64,000 nucleotides of DNA, taken from contig JAEBUN010000050.1 of assembly GCA_023014365.1 (NCBI GenBank), forward strand, positions 1-64,000, given 5' to 3'. Positions 37,075 to 49,490 of this stretch are shown piece by piece; within the stretch, counting starts at the first letter, position 1, and each line of letters opens with the position of its first letter. A program made the translations under genes and the position numbers. Source of the stretch: Lepiota brunneoincarnata (Eukaryota; Basidiomycota; Agaricomycetes; Agaricales; Agaricaceae). Under the pieces are notes generated by a model that made no database searches, was not told where the DNA came from, and worked only from the letters and a program-made list of their open reading frames with translations.

Positions 37075-37291
37075 TGTAGTGTTCTCATGACCTAGTCCCT
37101 CATTCTTCTAACATGACTCACAGTCTTTATGTTTGTTTTCTTATGTTTTTTCTTACATAACCAGTCATCTAGTATATAAATTGGAGATCTGATTTGAAGT
37201 AGACAGATTTTGGAATTGCAACACTTATACCTGTGATTCTTGTGTTCTGAAATCTTGAGTGTGTTGTGACTGATATCATGCTCACACCACA
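37075..37291 (+). repeat. 5' LTR of the Gypsy element
   Basis: Matches 57522-57738 over its full 217 bp. It carries the TATA-like motif at about 37171. Confidence 0.75.
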
Positions 37292-37469
37292 CATTTTTCA
37301 CAGTTCCAAGTACTTGCAACTGCTTAGCCCTAACAAGGCAACCTCATACTCCACCCCCTCATCACCTATCACATGGTGCAAGGATGAACCCAGTCTGATC
37401 AACCAGGAAGCCCACCATGCCACCCTGTGATCCCCCTCACAACACTTAAAAAAAAAATACTAAACACCC

Positions 37470-40140
37470 TTGAGAATGGCTACCTCAAGCTACAACCTTT
37501 GCAGTTGCAAGACTGCCACCATCAATGGAGCTGATGACAGCTTGCCAGCTAAGCATGTCCATTCTTTGAAGGATGCTGACTCCATTTCCCAGGTATCTCT
37601 TGATGTCACTAAGGACATCCCCACTGCAGCTCATATCATTGTTGACATTATAGGATCAGAGGTTGCACCTCTTGTAGGAGACAGGGACCCCACTCCCTTG
37701 TCAATTCCCACTGACTTGGCCTCTCAAGCCATTGGTAATGCCATCATTAGTGAAGCCTTAGCTTTCCGGGCTTCACTTTACTATGAACATCTGGATGCAG
37801 ATGTAGTATGTCACCATGATGGAGATAACTCTCCGGGCATAGATAGTTACTCAGGAATAAATGATCTTCCCCAACTGATACAAGTGATAATGACTCTGAG
37901 GACTCAAAAAATAATTGGAGTGAAGCAACACATACCTTGCTATTTGCCATAGGGCCCATAGGCCAAGGTGACTGACATCTAAGTGAAGAACAGCTAATGC
38001 AGTCAACCTAGCAACTGCTGGCCTAACAGAAGAACAGGCAGAGATATTTAATAGGAGAACCATCATCAGAACACATGATGATGACACCTGAGCCAGTACT
38101 TCATGAAATAAAGGAAAGATGGTGGACCCCAGTAACTGGGGTTCTGTTCATATTCTAAATGAAGAACTGGATATTGATACTCAACGAACCATGTTAAAAA
38201 ACATTAAACATCAGAAAGACAAAAGGAAGGAAAAGAAGAAAGGTAACAAGCATTGAAAGCATAAAAGAGAGAATTATACCTCCAGGAGTTAGGAATCCAA
38301 CTTGACTTCCACACCAAGAAGTAACAACAGTGTAATGGAATGCATCCAGTGAGACTGGGAAGCCAGCAAGGAAAAAAGGCATGTGTGCATTGAAGGCATC
38401 CCACAAGTTGACAACAATTTGTGGCCTTCCAAACAAATTGACCCCAACAGCTACTTAGGATGTGTGTTTGCTGACATTTGCAGAAACTCACAAAAGCCTA
38501 TCAAGAAGAATGAGAACAAAAGACCTGGCAAAGGGTCCAAGTGTTACCTCAAAAAACACTCTCAATCCAAACACAAAAGCAAACAAATTCTCTTGAGTTC
38601 TTTACCCAGTAAATCTGAACAATCAATTGAATGTGATGAATGTTCCCTCAACTCCTCCACATCAGATAACACCTCCAGTGAGAGTAAGCAAAGCTCACCT
38701 TCCTCCAAAAACTCTCACTCCTCCACCAGTGAGTCTGACTCAGAGAAATCTGATACCTCTACATCAGACCCCTCCTTGGACTCAGGAGAGTCCCATACCC
38801 ATAACAACCAACAATCCAGACAAGGACACTTCTTACTAAAACCTATTCCACTGGAGAAGTATAATGGATCCCCCACTCCCCAAACATTCTTCCAATTCAT
38901 GCAACAGTCCATGGATTATGTTGTGGATGGCCAAGCTCCACCTAATAGACAGGTGTCAATAATTGCTCAGTTTCTGACTGAGAAAGCTTACAATTTCTAC
39001 CTCCAAGAAGTTTCACTAGACCCTGCTCAATGGAACATCAATGAATTATTTGAAGCACTTTTTGATTACTGCTTCCCAGCTGACTTCAGGTCCCAACAGC
39101 AACACAAGCTGGCTAAGTTCTGTCAAGGGGAATTGTCTGTTTGAGACTATACCTCTCAACTAAATGAATACTTCTTCCTACTTGGATACAATGGTGGTAT
39201 GAGTGAAATAGAAAAGGTGTCCAAGCTGTGGTATAGTCTAAATAACAAGATTCAGCAACAATTATGGTTAGGACAACTGAACCCTGAAAGTTTGAGGTAT
39301 TCTGAAGTCCTCAGAGCTGCTGAGAAATAGAAATGTCAATGTCAGTCATGAATAGGCAACAAAACTCAAAAGGAAAGGAAAACAATGGGCAAAGCTTATG
39401 CTCAGGCCCAAAGATGCATCAACACCCACAAGCTAGTAGCTCAGATTTCAGGAGCCATTGAGGAGAAAAACGTGGGTCTGATAAGCAAAGGAAACACTAC
39501 AGACAAAGGATAAATGCCTCACCAAATTTCAACTTCAACAGACATCACTCAGAACAAAATCAACCAAATAGGCATCATCCCTCCAGGAAATTGAACTGTG
39601 ATAATTGGAGAAGCATGCCTTGCCTATCCAATGAAGAAATGAGGAGGCTACAGACTGAGAATAGGTGCTTCAAATGTAAAGAAATCAGACATACCTCCAA
39701 GGTGTGTCCAGAGCAAAACAATGTTACTTCACCTTCTCAAATTAGACCCCCTAGAGTATGCAGTAACAACATTGAGCTCTCCTCAATACAAGAAGCTGAG
39801 AAGTTATGAACTCTGGTTGAAACAACTGAAGAACCCAACATATTGGACCTAGAGATGATTGATCTGCTGTCAGAGGCTGGCTCTAATCAATACAGCTGTT
39901 CTGAAATTACTGACTTTACTTACCAGACTTGTGCTGAGAGTTTTACTAGCCACTCTGCAGAAAACAAGGAAGGACACTCATCTCCCTATCTGATGATGTC
40001 ACCAGCTCGGCTGAGTATCACATCAAATTCTATAATGGTGAAAATCTGGAGCCCAACAGGGCCCCTGTCTTCAATAACCTGTCCAAGGAACCACTAATGT
40101 ATCCCCTTGATAGGGTATCTTCCTGGCTAGAATGACACAG
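37470..40140 (+). pseudogene. Gypsy Gag and start of Pol, decayed
   Basis: ORF pieces in order: a Gag leader (37470-37952), a long Ser-rich segment leading to the Gag core (38383-39144; KPIPLEKYNGSPTPQTFFQF, ALFDYCFPADFRSQQQHKLA), its continuation after an in-frame TGA (DYTSQLNEYFFLLGYNGG, 39145 onward), and a zinc knuckle CFKCKEIRHTSKVC near 39670 (C-x2-C-x4-H-x4-C). A short stretch after it (to about 40140) would be the protease region. Stops such as TGA and TAG at expected Arg, Gln or Trp positions fit C-to-T decay. The protein would form the retroelement particle. Confidence 0.7.
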
Positions 40141-40970
40141 TAACCTTAAGTGTAATAAAATACATAAGCTTCCTGAAAATGAGGGAATAACAGCCACATA
40201 CCAAGTCTTTCCCAAAGAACATTTCTACTTCTCTGAATATGTATGTAAAGGAGCTCATCAGTCCTAAAACTTCATGCATTGGTGACATAGCAAAAAGCCA
40301 CCTGAAGAACATCATAAGAAGACTTCTTCCAGCAAGGTAGAACTTACTGGTCTGGTCCTGTTCTTGTCGATGCATTGATGAACTATTGGTAGTTGGTAAG
40401 CCCTTCTGGAAACAAATAATCATCAAACAAGTACATATACTCAAATGACAGCCATGCTTGGTAGCTAAATATATCCTTTGGAAAGTGTACCACATTGTAA
40501 TGAAAAAATGTAAACTGGAGTGTTAGGGGTTTGGTGATGTGAGCATGACAGTGTCCATCTGTCACTGAGGCTTCAGCCCAGATCCTGTAAGTAGAGTAGA
40601 GAAATCAGCTAGAAAATGAATGATTTAAATATAACCACTCAACACATGAACTTGAGATGATATGAAACAATGAGGGGACATGTTCTGAACAAATTCCAAT
40701 AGCTGGGACATCAAGGCAAGGTGAAACAGGGCAAAATGAAGCAAGACAGAGAGAATGAGAGAGAGAGAGAGAGAGAAGAGAACTTTAGATGTGAGTTAAG
40801 ATCATGGTAACTGAGGTCCCTATAGAATATATGTAGTATATATACCCTAGGGACCATGGAGCTTGTGTATGCTCTGGAAATTTTACAAAGAATATTAAAG
40901 AAGCAAGTGGAGAAGGAGTAAGGATGAGTAGGAAGGAATGCACAAGTGAATTGGAAAAACTAACTACCAT
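40141..40970. other. CpG-poor filler, no gene seen
   Basis: Within the island, after the broken Gypsy Pol. It contains a (GA)n stretch near 40758-40776. No recognisable protein. Confidence 0.4.
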
Positions 40971-42083
40971 TGAAAAGGTAAGAAATGTTCATGTGTTTTT
41001 ATATAGATAGAGGGCTTGTTTTCACTAAGCTTAGCTGAAATTCAATAAGCTTAAGCTAATACAAGTAGTATGAGATAGATAATGAACAATTTCATCTTTT
41101 GGGGTGTTCTGGGGGTGCATTCTGACAGTGAAATTCAAGAGAGTAGTGTTTTAGAGGTTAACAAGCAGCTGTTGAAGTTATATTAGCTGTACAGTGCAAC
41201 AGTAAAGGACAATTCCTGTCAATTCAAAGTATGGGGTCTCTGGTCTCTGGCTCTAGTCTCTGAACTCTACTCTGGTCTCTGTCTCTGTCTCTAGCACTCT
41301 GAAACTTTGAAACTCTGTTCTCTGTCTCTATCTCTGTCTCTGGGTTGGTTGATGACTGAAGAAATCACACTTAATGACACACACTCAATAGCCCTTTGAA
41401 ACTGTTCTTGATCACAGCTCACAGACTTGTATGTGGAGGTAGGGGTGAGACCTCTTGCTTCTCCATGAACAAGCACAACTGTATTTATATTATTTAGATA
41501 CATATGAGAGATAGTAAATATGAAATAGAAAACAATAAGCTTAATTGTTACAGGCACTGTAGAATATTTTGGAAGGTTTGGCAGCATTTCTACCTTGCCC
41601 TGGGTTATGGGTTTTCTCTGATTAACAAATGGCAATCTAGCCAGACGTGTTCCATGCTCATCTGCATTATTCCATGTCCATGCAAGCACATTAAGCCTCT
41701 GGATCAATTATGGTTGGAATGTATAGTGGATGGACAGTCCCTTGATCCATTGTAATTAATCTCAGTTAGGCAGTATGCTGAGGTGCCAAGACCCACAAAG
41801 CACTTATTAATTATGAGTCTTTGATATTTTCTAGGGTTTTGGGCATTGGGTACCACCTCCCAAATGTAGGATGTTCTGTTCCATGGTCTGGTCATCATTA
41901 TTGGGCTTGCTATAGGCATGATACACTTGCAACAGCTGCTATGTACATTCTTTATGTTTGAACAAATCTGAGTTCATCAGAAAACTGCTTGTAAGGTCCC
42001 TTGATGCAACTGGAGTATACTTGATAGGCATTGTAGAGTCCTGAATCCCTCTGGAGAGTTTTCTGATAGCTTGGTTTACTAAG
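40971..42083 (+). repeat. 1.3-kb TG...CA repeat, copy 1 (3' truncated)
   Basis: Starts TGAAAAGG like copy 3 and aligns with it to 42083, then is replaced by other sequence. It has the (TCTCTG)n region (41235-41340) and the conserved minus-strand small ORF (41291-41707; ITQGKVEMLPNLPKYSTVPV). CpGs of copy 3 appear here as TG/CA. Confidence 0.8.
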
Positions 42084-42481
42084 TGTTATCAGAATTCCAC
42101 ATCAGAAGGATGGTTATGTTTAGTTTACTCTCTTACATCAAATGTCACTATGAAACAATCAGTAGTGTACATCAGAAGGATTATATGTAGCTTATGACTC
42201 ATTCTCTTATCTCTGACTCATAATTACTTGGGTCCTCCTATTTATAGTAGGAGCATAGCCACACTTAGTATTATATAAGGATACACTACATCACTATGTA
42301 TTCTTATCTTAGTGTTATACAGTTTTTGCCTCCTATACCTCTTTGCCCATAAACTGGCTGGACTTATAGTGCTCTGTTATCTCCAAGTCACACTTAGTAG
42401 GACAGGACCAAGTCTGTATAGACATCCTGTGTCAAACTCTGTGCTACTCATGAGCGAACCCCTAACCCAGGTAACAAAACA
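42084..42481 (+). repeat. Probable LTR (398 bp) inserted at the break of copy 1
   Basis: Begins TGTTATCAG, ends AACAAAACA, and CTAAG lies directly on both sides (42079-42083, 42482-42486), as expected for a solo LTR. An internal repeat ACATCAGAAGGAT occurs twice and TATATAAGGATAC could be a promoter. The sequence after the right CTAAG does not continue copy 1, so either the flank was lost or the duplication is chance. Confidence 0.4.
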
Positions 42482-43200
42482 CTAAGATACTCTGCTACTT
42501 ACTCTTGCTTACCCTCTACTCTGCTTTGCTCTGCATACTGAACACATCAAGATACTCTGGTTGTCCAAATATGATGTGCAAAAGAAAACCACCTCTCTGT
42601 GTAGCCATCACTACATCCCTGAACCTCTCCCCACCAGAAGATTTGGCTTACTTACTCATCTTTGTCTTCATCTCCACCGCTACCCTCATCACCTACTGAA
42701 TAATAACCCTAGAACTTGAACACATTATGTGCCCTTGCCACTGTTGTGTTGTCAGATCGTGGAACCTGTATTCAGGAATATCCATCATTGCCACCCAATT
42801 TTTCATCCTTCTAGTGATAATCAATTGCTAGACAACTACCACCACTGTGAGAGAGGAAATGTGCCTGCACATGAAACTTGGTACATACTCCCTTCTCACA
42901 TTGTCCATCACTCCTGACATGTTGTGACTCCTGAGGCATTGTTGATCCCAGTGGCACAATGCCCCCCTCCCTCTTTAGTGTAGTTCTTTTCCTTTGTAGT
43001 GGTAATTACACATTTATTTTCCTTTGTGACATATTCTATCTTTTGTCACTAATTGTCTAGGACTTGTAGTATAAAACAGGTGTATGAGCACCTCTAGGAA
43101 AAGTTTTTGGGGAGCCTCACTCTCATTCTCTCATTTTAAATGACCTCTCATTCTTTACCCTCTGTCATTACCCTATTCCTAATTTCACTCCCTCTTGTGT
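42482..43200. other. Retroelement leader-like sequence
   Basis: CT-rich, CpG-free DNA with a TATA-like AGTATAAAACAGG near 43068 followed by pyrimidine-rich sequence. It looks like the promoter and leader of the small ORF that follows. No protein recognised. Confidence 0.35.
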
Positions 43201-43605
43201 TCTTGCTCTTATGACAGACTTGATGTTATGAACAGTCCAGACTGAGAGGAACAAGAACAAATATTTGACTTTACAAGATGGGTACAGGAGACCACAGACC
43301 AGCTACAAGCACAGGAGTATGAAGACAAAGAAGGGGAATACTGCAATGCCATGCAGGACCTGGCAAGAGAAGCAAAAATGGAGATAACTCTGGAGGATAT
43401 TCTGGAATACCCTGAGGACAAAGAAGATAGCCACAGATTGACCAATCCAACCTCCGATGCGGATGGAAGCACCAAGAGAATGGAGAGCAAGAATGGAGGA
43501 GAATCCATGGAGATAGGATCAGGAGAAGAAGATTATGAGTCAGAGGAAAGTGATGGAACATCGCACAGCAGTAGAATGGAGAATGAGGACACTGACTCAT
43601 TGTAA
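43201..43605 (+). pseudogene. Acidic retroelement ORF (first ORF of a Gypsy-type unit)
   Basis: Reading about 43213-43605 with one stop (TGA near 43240): EEQEQIFDFTRWVQETTDQL, AREAKMEITLEDILEYPEDK, then a very acidic tail ending ENEDTDSL. I associate this sequence with a small ORF of Agaricomycete Gypsy elements; function unknown. It ends at the TAA that begins the next LTR (TGTAAG at 43601). Confidence 0.45.
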
Positions 43606-44011
43606 GATATAAATAACAGTAGAATGCCATCAGCTAGGATGTGCATCATAGTCAAGACTGCGCAGGACAAGTAGAACAGCCCAATAATCTATAACAAGTA
43701 TATAGTATCTCATAAGTATATAAAGGCCTGTACAAGTAGAGATTAAAGCCTTAAGCTCTAATCTTGTTAACAGCAGTCATTAACCTCTCTCTGCCTTAAC
43801 TTGGTGTGTTCCCTTGTTATCTCATTGAGTGCGATCCACTAAGCTCCACAAGGCCAACCGTCTCAGACACCTTGTAGAGTGATTGAAGGCCTTCTCCAGT
43901 TATCTTCAGATACAGAAGGAGCAAGGATCATAACACTTGAGGCCTCATAACCATTTTGCCGGTTACACTTATTTTTACTATTTTGTTGTGAACACAACTT
44001 TTTGTTCTACA
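43601..44011 (+). repeat. LTR of a second Gypsy element, followed by primer-binding site
   Basis: Starts TGTAAGATAT and ends TTCTACA, with TATA-like AGTATATAAAGGCC near 43714. Directly after it, TGGAGCCCACTGCGAGG (44014-44030) has the TGG start of a tRNA primer-binding site. The gag frame follows. No second copy of this LTR in the window. Confidence 0.6.
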
Positions 44012-44084
44012 ACTGGAGCCCACTGCGAGGGGCTTCTAGGTCCATCTATCCATCAACACCACTCACTCGCTCTTCCAGGAGCTC

Positions 44085-45180
44085 TTGCTTGCTGTCTGGG
44101 ACCCAACCCTAGATCTGTCTGACACCTCTATTCTTCAAAACCTTGCACCCTACTATCCCTTTTCCGATTTATCAACAGCATCTTCATTTTATATAGCACC
44201 TTGGCACACACCAGATTTGACAATGGTGTATTATGGAGCAAACTTTTACAATGATCAGCTCACTTGGGCCAGCACCCCAACAAGAAACCCTAACCCAAGC
44301 CATGACCCAGCACCCTATTATGGTACTTATGTCCAGCCAGGTCCCTCAAGGCCTGGCTTCATTCCTGTACAATGGGGCAACCCAGCAGATTCACCACTGT
44401 CATCCTCGATAGCACTACCATCAATCACTGTGAGCTCTGGATTGTCCTTATCAACAACAACCAGTTCCCCAGCAGGTAACCCCTTAGCACCACAGGCTCC
44501 TCTGGCCTCTCAGCAGGCACCCCTGCCCCCACCACAGCTGCAGGTCTCTCAGATTCCTCAACAAGTGCTCTCTCAGGCTCCACAGCAGCCACCACCCCAC
44601 TACCAGCCAGCAGCACTAGTTCCACTGCCAGCACCTGTCCAGCCCCAGCATATCTACCATCACTATTATGCCCCCCAGTCTAACTGACACATGCCAGCTC
44701 CTCATGACTGTGGGGCCCCCAAATTTGATGGCCAACCACTCTCGCTCATGCAGTTCTTCAGTGAGATTGAAATCTTGGGTAATGATTGTGGTTTAACAGC
44801 TCACAAGCTGATTCAGCATACCCTCCATTATCTAGACAGTTGAGAATATGAGGTTTGGCAATCCTGCATCGCTACTCAGGGCCATGACTGGGACCATTTC
44901 AAGCAGGCTATTGTGGCATTATATCCTGGAGCCAAGGACAACCACAAATACTCAGTGGCCAACCTGAAAATGTTTGCCAAAACACAGGCCACTATTCCTA
45001 TGCATAATTGGTATCAGTTTGGCAAGTACTGCCACCAATTCATTACCATCGCTAATTGGCTACTCAAGCATGGAGAGCTTACAGTCTGTGAGTGCAACAT
45101 ATTCTTCTTTTTGGGGTTCCACCTCAATTTTTGCAACCAATTGCACAACCAGCTCTGTCTTAAGGACCTAGATCATCCGC
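44085..45180 (+). pseudogene. Gag of the second Gypsy element, interrupted
   Basis: ORF 44085-44687 (Pro/Gln-rich, ending HYYAPQSN) continues past stops as the Gag core: KFDGQPLSLMQFFSEIEIL, EYEVWQSC, HDWDHFKQAIVALYPGAKD, FHLNFCNQLHNQL. This is a common Agaricomycete Gypsy Gag type. It is cut at 45180 by copy 2 of the 1.3-kb repeat and its pol is not present. Confidence 0.7.
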
Positions 45181-46480
45181 TGATATGCAGATTTCATGCC
45201 TATACCTGAATTCTGTACTCCAGAACGATTCTCTACATAAAATCATTGGCTATATTATTAAAGAACTCTATAGAGGATTGGTACTATGTCCCATAGTAGC
45301 CAATTCGACCAAATTGAGGATATTGGAGCCTCAGAAGTGTTCAAACCAGTTCATTAGTACTAAGCTTAGTGAACCAAGCTATTAGAATGCTCTCCAGAGG
45401 GATTCAGGACTCTACATAGCCTATCGAGTATACTCCAGTCACACCAAGGGACCTTACAAGCAGTTTTCTGATAAACTCGGATTCATTTGAACCCAAAGAA
45501 TGTACATAGCAGCTGTTGCAGGTGTATCATGCCTATAACAAGCCCAATAATGATGACTGGACCACAGAACGGAATGTCCAACATTTGGGAGGTGACATCT
45601 GATGCCCAAAACTCTAGAAATATCAAAGACTCATAATTAACAAGTGCATTGTGGGTCCCAGCACCTCAACATATTGCCTAACTGAGATTAATTACAATGG
45701 ATCAAGGGATTGTCCATACACCATACATTCCAATCATAATTGATCCAGAGGCTTAACACACTCATGTGGATGCAGAATAATGCAGACAAGCATGGAACAT
45801 GTCTGGCTAGATTGCCATTTGTCAATCAGAGAAAAACCCATAACTCAGGGCAAGATAGAAATGCTGCCAAACCTTCCAAAATATTCTGCAGTACCTGTAA
45901 CAATTAAGCTTATTGTTTTCTATTTCATATTAACTATCTCTTGTATGTATCTAAACAATATAAATCTGGTTGTGCTTGTTCATGAAGAAGCAAGAGGTCT
46001 CACCCCTGCTTCCACATGCAAGTCTGCAAGCCATGATCAAGAACAGTTTTAGAGGACTACTTAGTGTGCATTATTAAGTGTGATTTCTTCGGTCATCAAC
46101 CAACCCAGAGACAGAGACAGAGAACAGAGTCCAGAGCTTAGAGTTCCAGAGTGCTAGAGACAGAGACAGAGACAGAGAGCAGAGTTCAGAGACCAGAGAC
46201 CAGAGACTAGAGACCCCATGCTTTGAATTGACAGGGATTTTCCTTTCACTGTTGCACCATATGGCTAAGATAACTTCAATGGCTGTTCATTAACCTCTAA
46301 AAACACTATTCTCTTGAATTTTGCTGTCAGAACACACCCCCGGAACACCCTAAAAGACAAAACTGTTCATTATCTATCTCATACTACTTGTATTCACTTA
46401 AGCTTATCAAATTTCAACTAAGCTTAGTGAGAACAAGCCCTTTATCTATATTAAAATCCATGAACGTTTCCACCTTTTCA
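45181..46480 (-). repeat. 1.3-kb TG...CA repeat, copy 2 (full length, inverted)
   Basis: 1300 bp, begins TGATATGCAG and ends CACCTTTTCA on the plus strand; full-length match in reverse to copy 3. It carries the conserved small ORF (45780-46052 +) and a CAGAGA-type repeat (46110-46215). No target duplication at the ends (CCGC versus TCAG). Confidence 0.85.
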
Positions 46481-46489
46481 TCAGTACCC

Positions 46490-47330
46490 AGACTCAGAGA
46501 TGAGAACCTTGAAGGTGTCTAGGTAGTTCTTGACTGTGCATTCTCACTGGTGGTATGAAGGGAACTCCAATGTATTCAGGGCATCAGCTTTGGCATTGAC
46601 AGGGGAAAACCAACTCTTGAACTGTTCAGTGAAGTCCCACCAGTCCATAAATGGAAATCCACCAATACTCACTTCCAAGTGGAATAGCTCATCAGCCCAT
46701 TGTGCCATGCATCCTGACTTCATGTACAAAAAGGTCCACAGTATTTTCTGTTCATCAGAACAGAATTGTTCCACCAAGAGCCTGATGTAGAGCTGGCATG
46801 CATTCAAAAATGCATGACCCTTAGCACGTTCTCTGTCAAATTTGGGTGGGGTTGCCACCTTGGCCTTGGTAGAGGTGCATGGTGGAGGTGATGGTGAACA
46901 GGAGTGGAGAGTGGGAGGAGGGGGGTTGTGAATCACAGCTCAGGTTTTGTACTCTCCTCAGTTGAGGGGCATGGCTGAGATAGGGGGGGAGGTGTTAGGG
47001 TGCTGGTGTCCTACTGAGTCCATGAGGTTTTGGAGGATGTCACATATGCCATTCACTATGTCCACCATGTTCTGTTTGGCTTCAGCTTGTTGGGCCTGTA
47101 CAGCTGCCATATCTGTGAGTAGTGAGCCTGTAGCCTCCTCAATGGTTATTTGAGTTGGTGGTTGCTGCTGCTGCTCTTGGGACATTTTGGAGAAGGTGCC
47201 AGGAGGTAGAGGAAGGGTATAGTATAGCTGGCATGGGAGAAGTGGTGTAGCTTGTCCAAGTGTTGTCAACTGCCAGTCCTCTGAGAATAGACTCAATTCT
47301 TCTGTAAGGGCAACCTGGTTGTTGCATCAT
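46490..47330 (-). pseudogene. Gag of a third Gypsy-type element (minus strand)
   Basis: Two minus-strand ORFs (46958-47296 and 46544-46936) split by stops encode the Agaricomycete Tf2-like Gag: coiled-coil start (AAVQAQQAEAKQNMVDIVNG), then KVATPPKFDRERAKGHAFL and AQWADELFHLEV with DWWDFTEQFKSWFSP. Its pol would lie towards 45 kb, where copy 2 now sits. Confidence 0.65.
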
Positions 47331-47605
47331 GTCAACTGAGCAGGGGGAAACCTTAGAGAATTGAGTAAGGTTTCTCTGAGCTCACCTACACTACTTATAC
47401 TACTTGCCATAAGTTCAAGTTAAGTAATCTACTCTACATAAATGGCTGTGAGGTGTCAGGGATGTCTAAAGTGGGTATAGTCAGGAATGGGCTCAGGACA
47501 GGGTCACATGCACCAGTGAGGGTTTACATCTGCATTGGAGGGGTGTAAGAAGGAACTCTGAGCACTGGAGTGCTGGGGGACCAAATTCCAGGCTGAAGGG
47601 GGCTG

Positions 47606-47719
47606 GGGATGAGATTTCTGAATGCAGGGAGGCAGGGAATCAGATTTCCGAGCATAGGGAAGCTGGGGATTGGGTTTCCAAACATAGAGAGGCAGGGAAT
47701 CAGATTTCCAAATTTAAGG
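47606..47719 (+). repeat. 30-bp tandem repeat, about 3.8 units
   Basis: Units start at 47606, 47636, 47666 and 47696 with consensus GG(A/G)AT(C/G)(A/G)G(A/G)TTTC followed by a variable part ending in (A/G)GG(A/C)(A/T)G. It lies in the leader of the third Gypsy fragment. Confidence 0.7.
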
Positions 47720-47759
47720 TTGTGAGCAGTGACCTGAAGTTCCCCTTACAGATATTACA

Positions 47760-48577
47760 TATCACCCAACCAACTAAATTGGGTCTCAAAACTACCTGCC
47801 ATTAAGTTCATGATCAACTCAGTCTGCTCAGAAGTCACTGATTTTGCTCCATTCTTCCTCAACTATGGCCAAATGCCAAGATCACTCATTTGGAATTCCC
47901 CCCCTCAAAACCAAGTTCCCAGGAGTACAAATGTTTGCACTAAACCTAAAAAATGCAATCATGCAAGCTCATGACAGCATACTTGCCCACAGAGTCAAAG
48001 AAATCAAAATGGCAAACTGGAAAAGGATACCCTCTCCATTTCAGGTGGACAATCTCATCTACATATCAACCAAGAACATCTCTTTCCTGAGGAGCTTGGC
48101 TTGAAAATTTGTTCTGAAATTTGTCAGTCCCTTTCCAATCATACAACGCTTTGGAAACAACTCCTACAAGGTTGATCTCTCAAGTAACCTCAAAAAACAG
48201 GGCATACATGACATATTCCATGCCTTGCTACTGCAAATTCACATTCCAAATGATGACCATCTGTTCCCAGGAAGAATGGATTCTCAGATATGGGACATAG
48301 GTGAGATGGATTGCAAATGGACTGTTGAAGAAATCTGCTCTCACTCAGGTGCTCAAAGACAAGCTCTATTTGAAATCAAGTGGAAATTGGGTGATGTTAC
48401 ATGGCTACCTTATGAAAAGGTTGAACACCTCATTGTCCTGGAATATTACCTCAAGGCCCTAGGATTGGAAAAAATTGATCAGCTAAGCACCAGCCATAGA
48501 CAACCTAACAAAACTGATGAGCAAATTCTTTTAGGCTTCCTCCAGTTTCAAATTGAATATGACAAGTGCAAGTTCTA
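47760..48577 (+). pseudogene. Gypsy integrase C-terminus with chromodomain
   Basis: Frames in order give the end of a chromovirus Pol: PGVQMFALNLKNAIMQAHDS, PFQVDNLIYISTKN (GPY/F-type region), KFVSPFPIIQRFGNNSYKVDL, LLQIHIPNDDHLFPGR, then the chromodomain WTVEEICSHSGA... with EIKWKLGDVTWLPYEKVEHL. Chromodomains steer integration to marked chromatin. A stop at about 48102 breaks the frame. The next codons continue after the Tc1 insertion at 56399. Confidence 0.75.
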
Positions 48578-49133
48578 CAGTGACCCACGAAACTGTTCCA
48601 GTATTTTGTACTTTTGACTTAAAGTAGTAATAGCTCAATGAATAAAATGGCTAAACTTGTGAAAATAATTCCAAACATAGCCAGGTATATCGTATCTGAC
48701 CCTGCAAAGTCGCGTTATGTAATATCTCCAACTTAGGTAATTATGAATTTTGTAAGCATTTTAAGTCATTGGAACAGTTTTGTCAATGACATATTATACC
48801 AGGCTGTCCTATTATTTCTAGTACTTAGAGTAGCCCCCCTTGGATTTGAGAACAGCTGCTACTCTTCTAGGCATACTTTCAATTGACTTCTGACACTCAG
48901 AAGCTGGAATAGCATCCCACTCCTTTCTATCCTCTGCTACAACTCCTCTATACCCTTGGGAGGAGATTTATACTCTCCCAGCTTTCTCTTCACATAATCC
49001 TATAAGTGTTCAATGGGTTTGTGGTCAGGTGACTGTGCTGGCCAGGTTAGGAGCCTAAAATGATTTTTTTGAACCATTCTTTGGCCAATATACTCTTGTA
49101 TTTGGGATCATTATCTTGCTGAAAGCTGATATC

Positions 49134-49472
49134 TAACGAGAATAGAATTGCGCAGTATCACGTCAGACACAAAATATGTATAAGTGAGATCACTAGGATC
49201 CACGTAGGAAGACTAGTCAGTATCTACCAGAGACACGACGCAAGTAAGTTACATACCTAGGATCCACGTAGGAAGACTGGATCCTAGGACTAGCGGACAT
49301 TCTACTTATATACTAAGGAAAATTTTATGTACATGTATTTACCGTAGAATTGAGCTCGTACTCGTTGCTACTTGGTATACAATAGAGTCCGTCGAGTGTA
49401 CCTACAGTGTCCATGAATAATATGAAATATGAAGACAAAAGAAACATCAAGCTGTGCGCTCACACTTCGACA
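49134..49472 (-). repeat. 3' LTR of the Copia element
   Basis: 339 bp, starting TAACGAGAATAG on the plus strand. It has lost three CpGs relative to the other LTR and kept one that the other lost. Confidence 0.93.
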
Positions 49473-49490
49473 CTCCCACTCAGTGAGATG

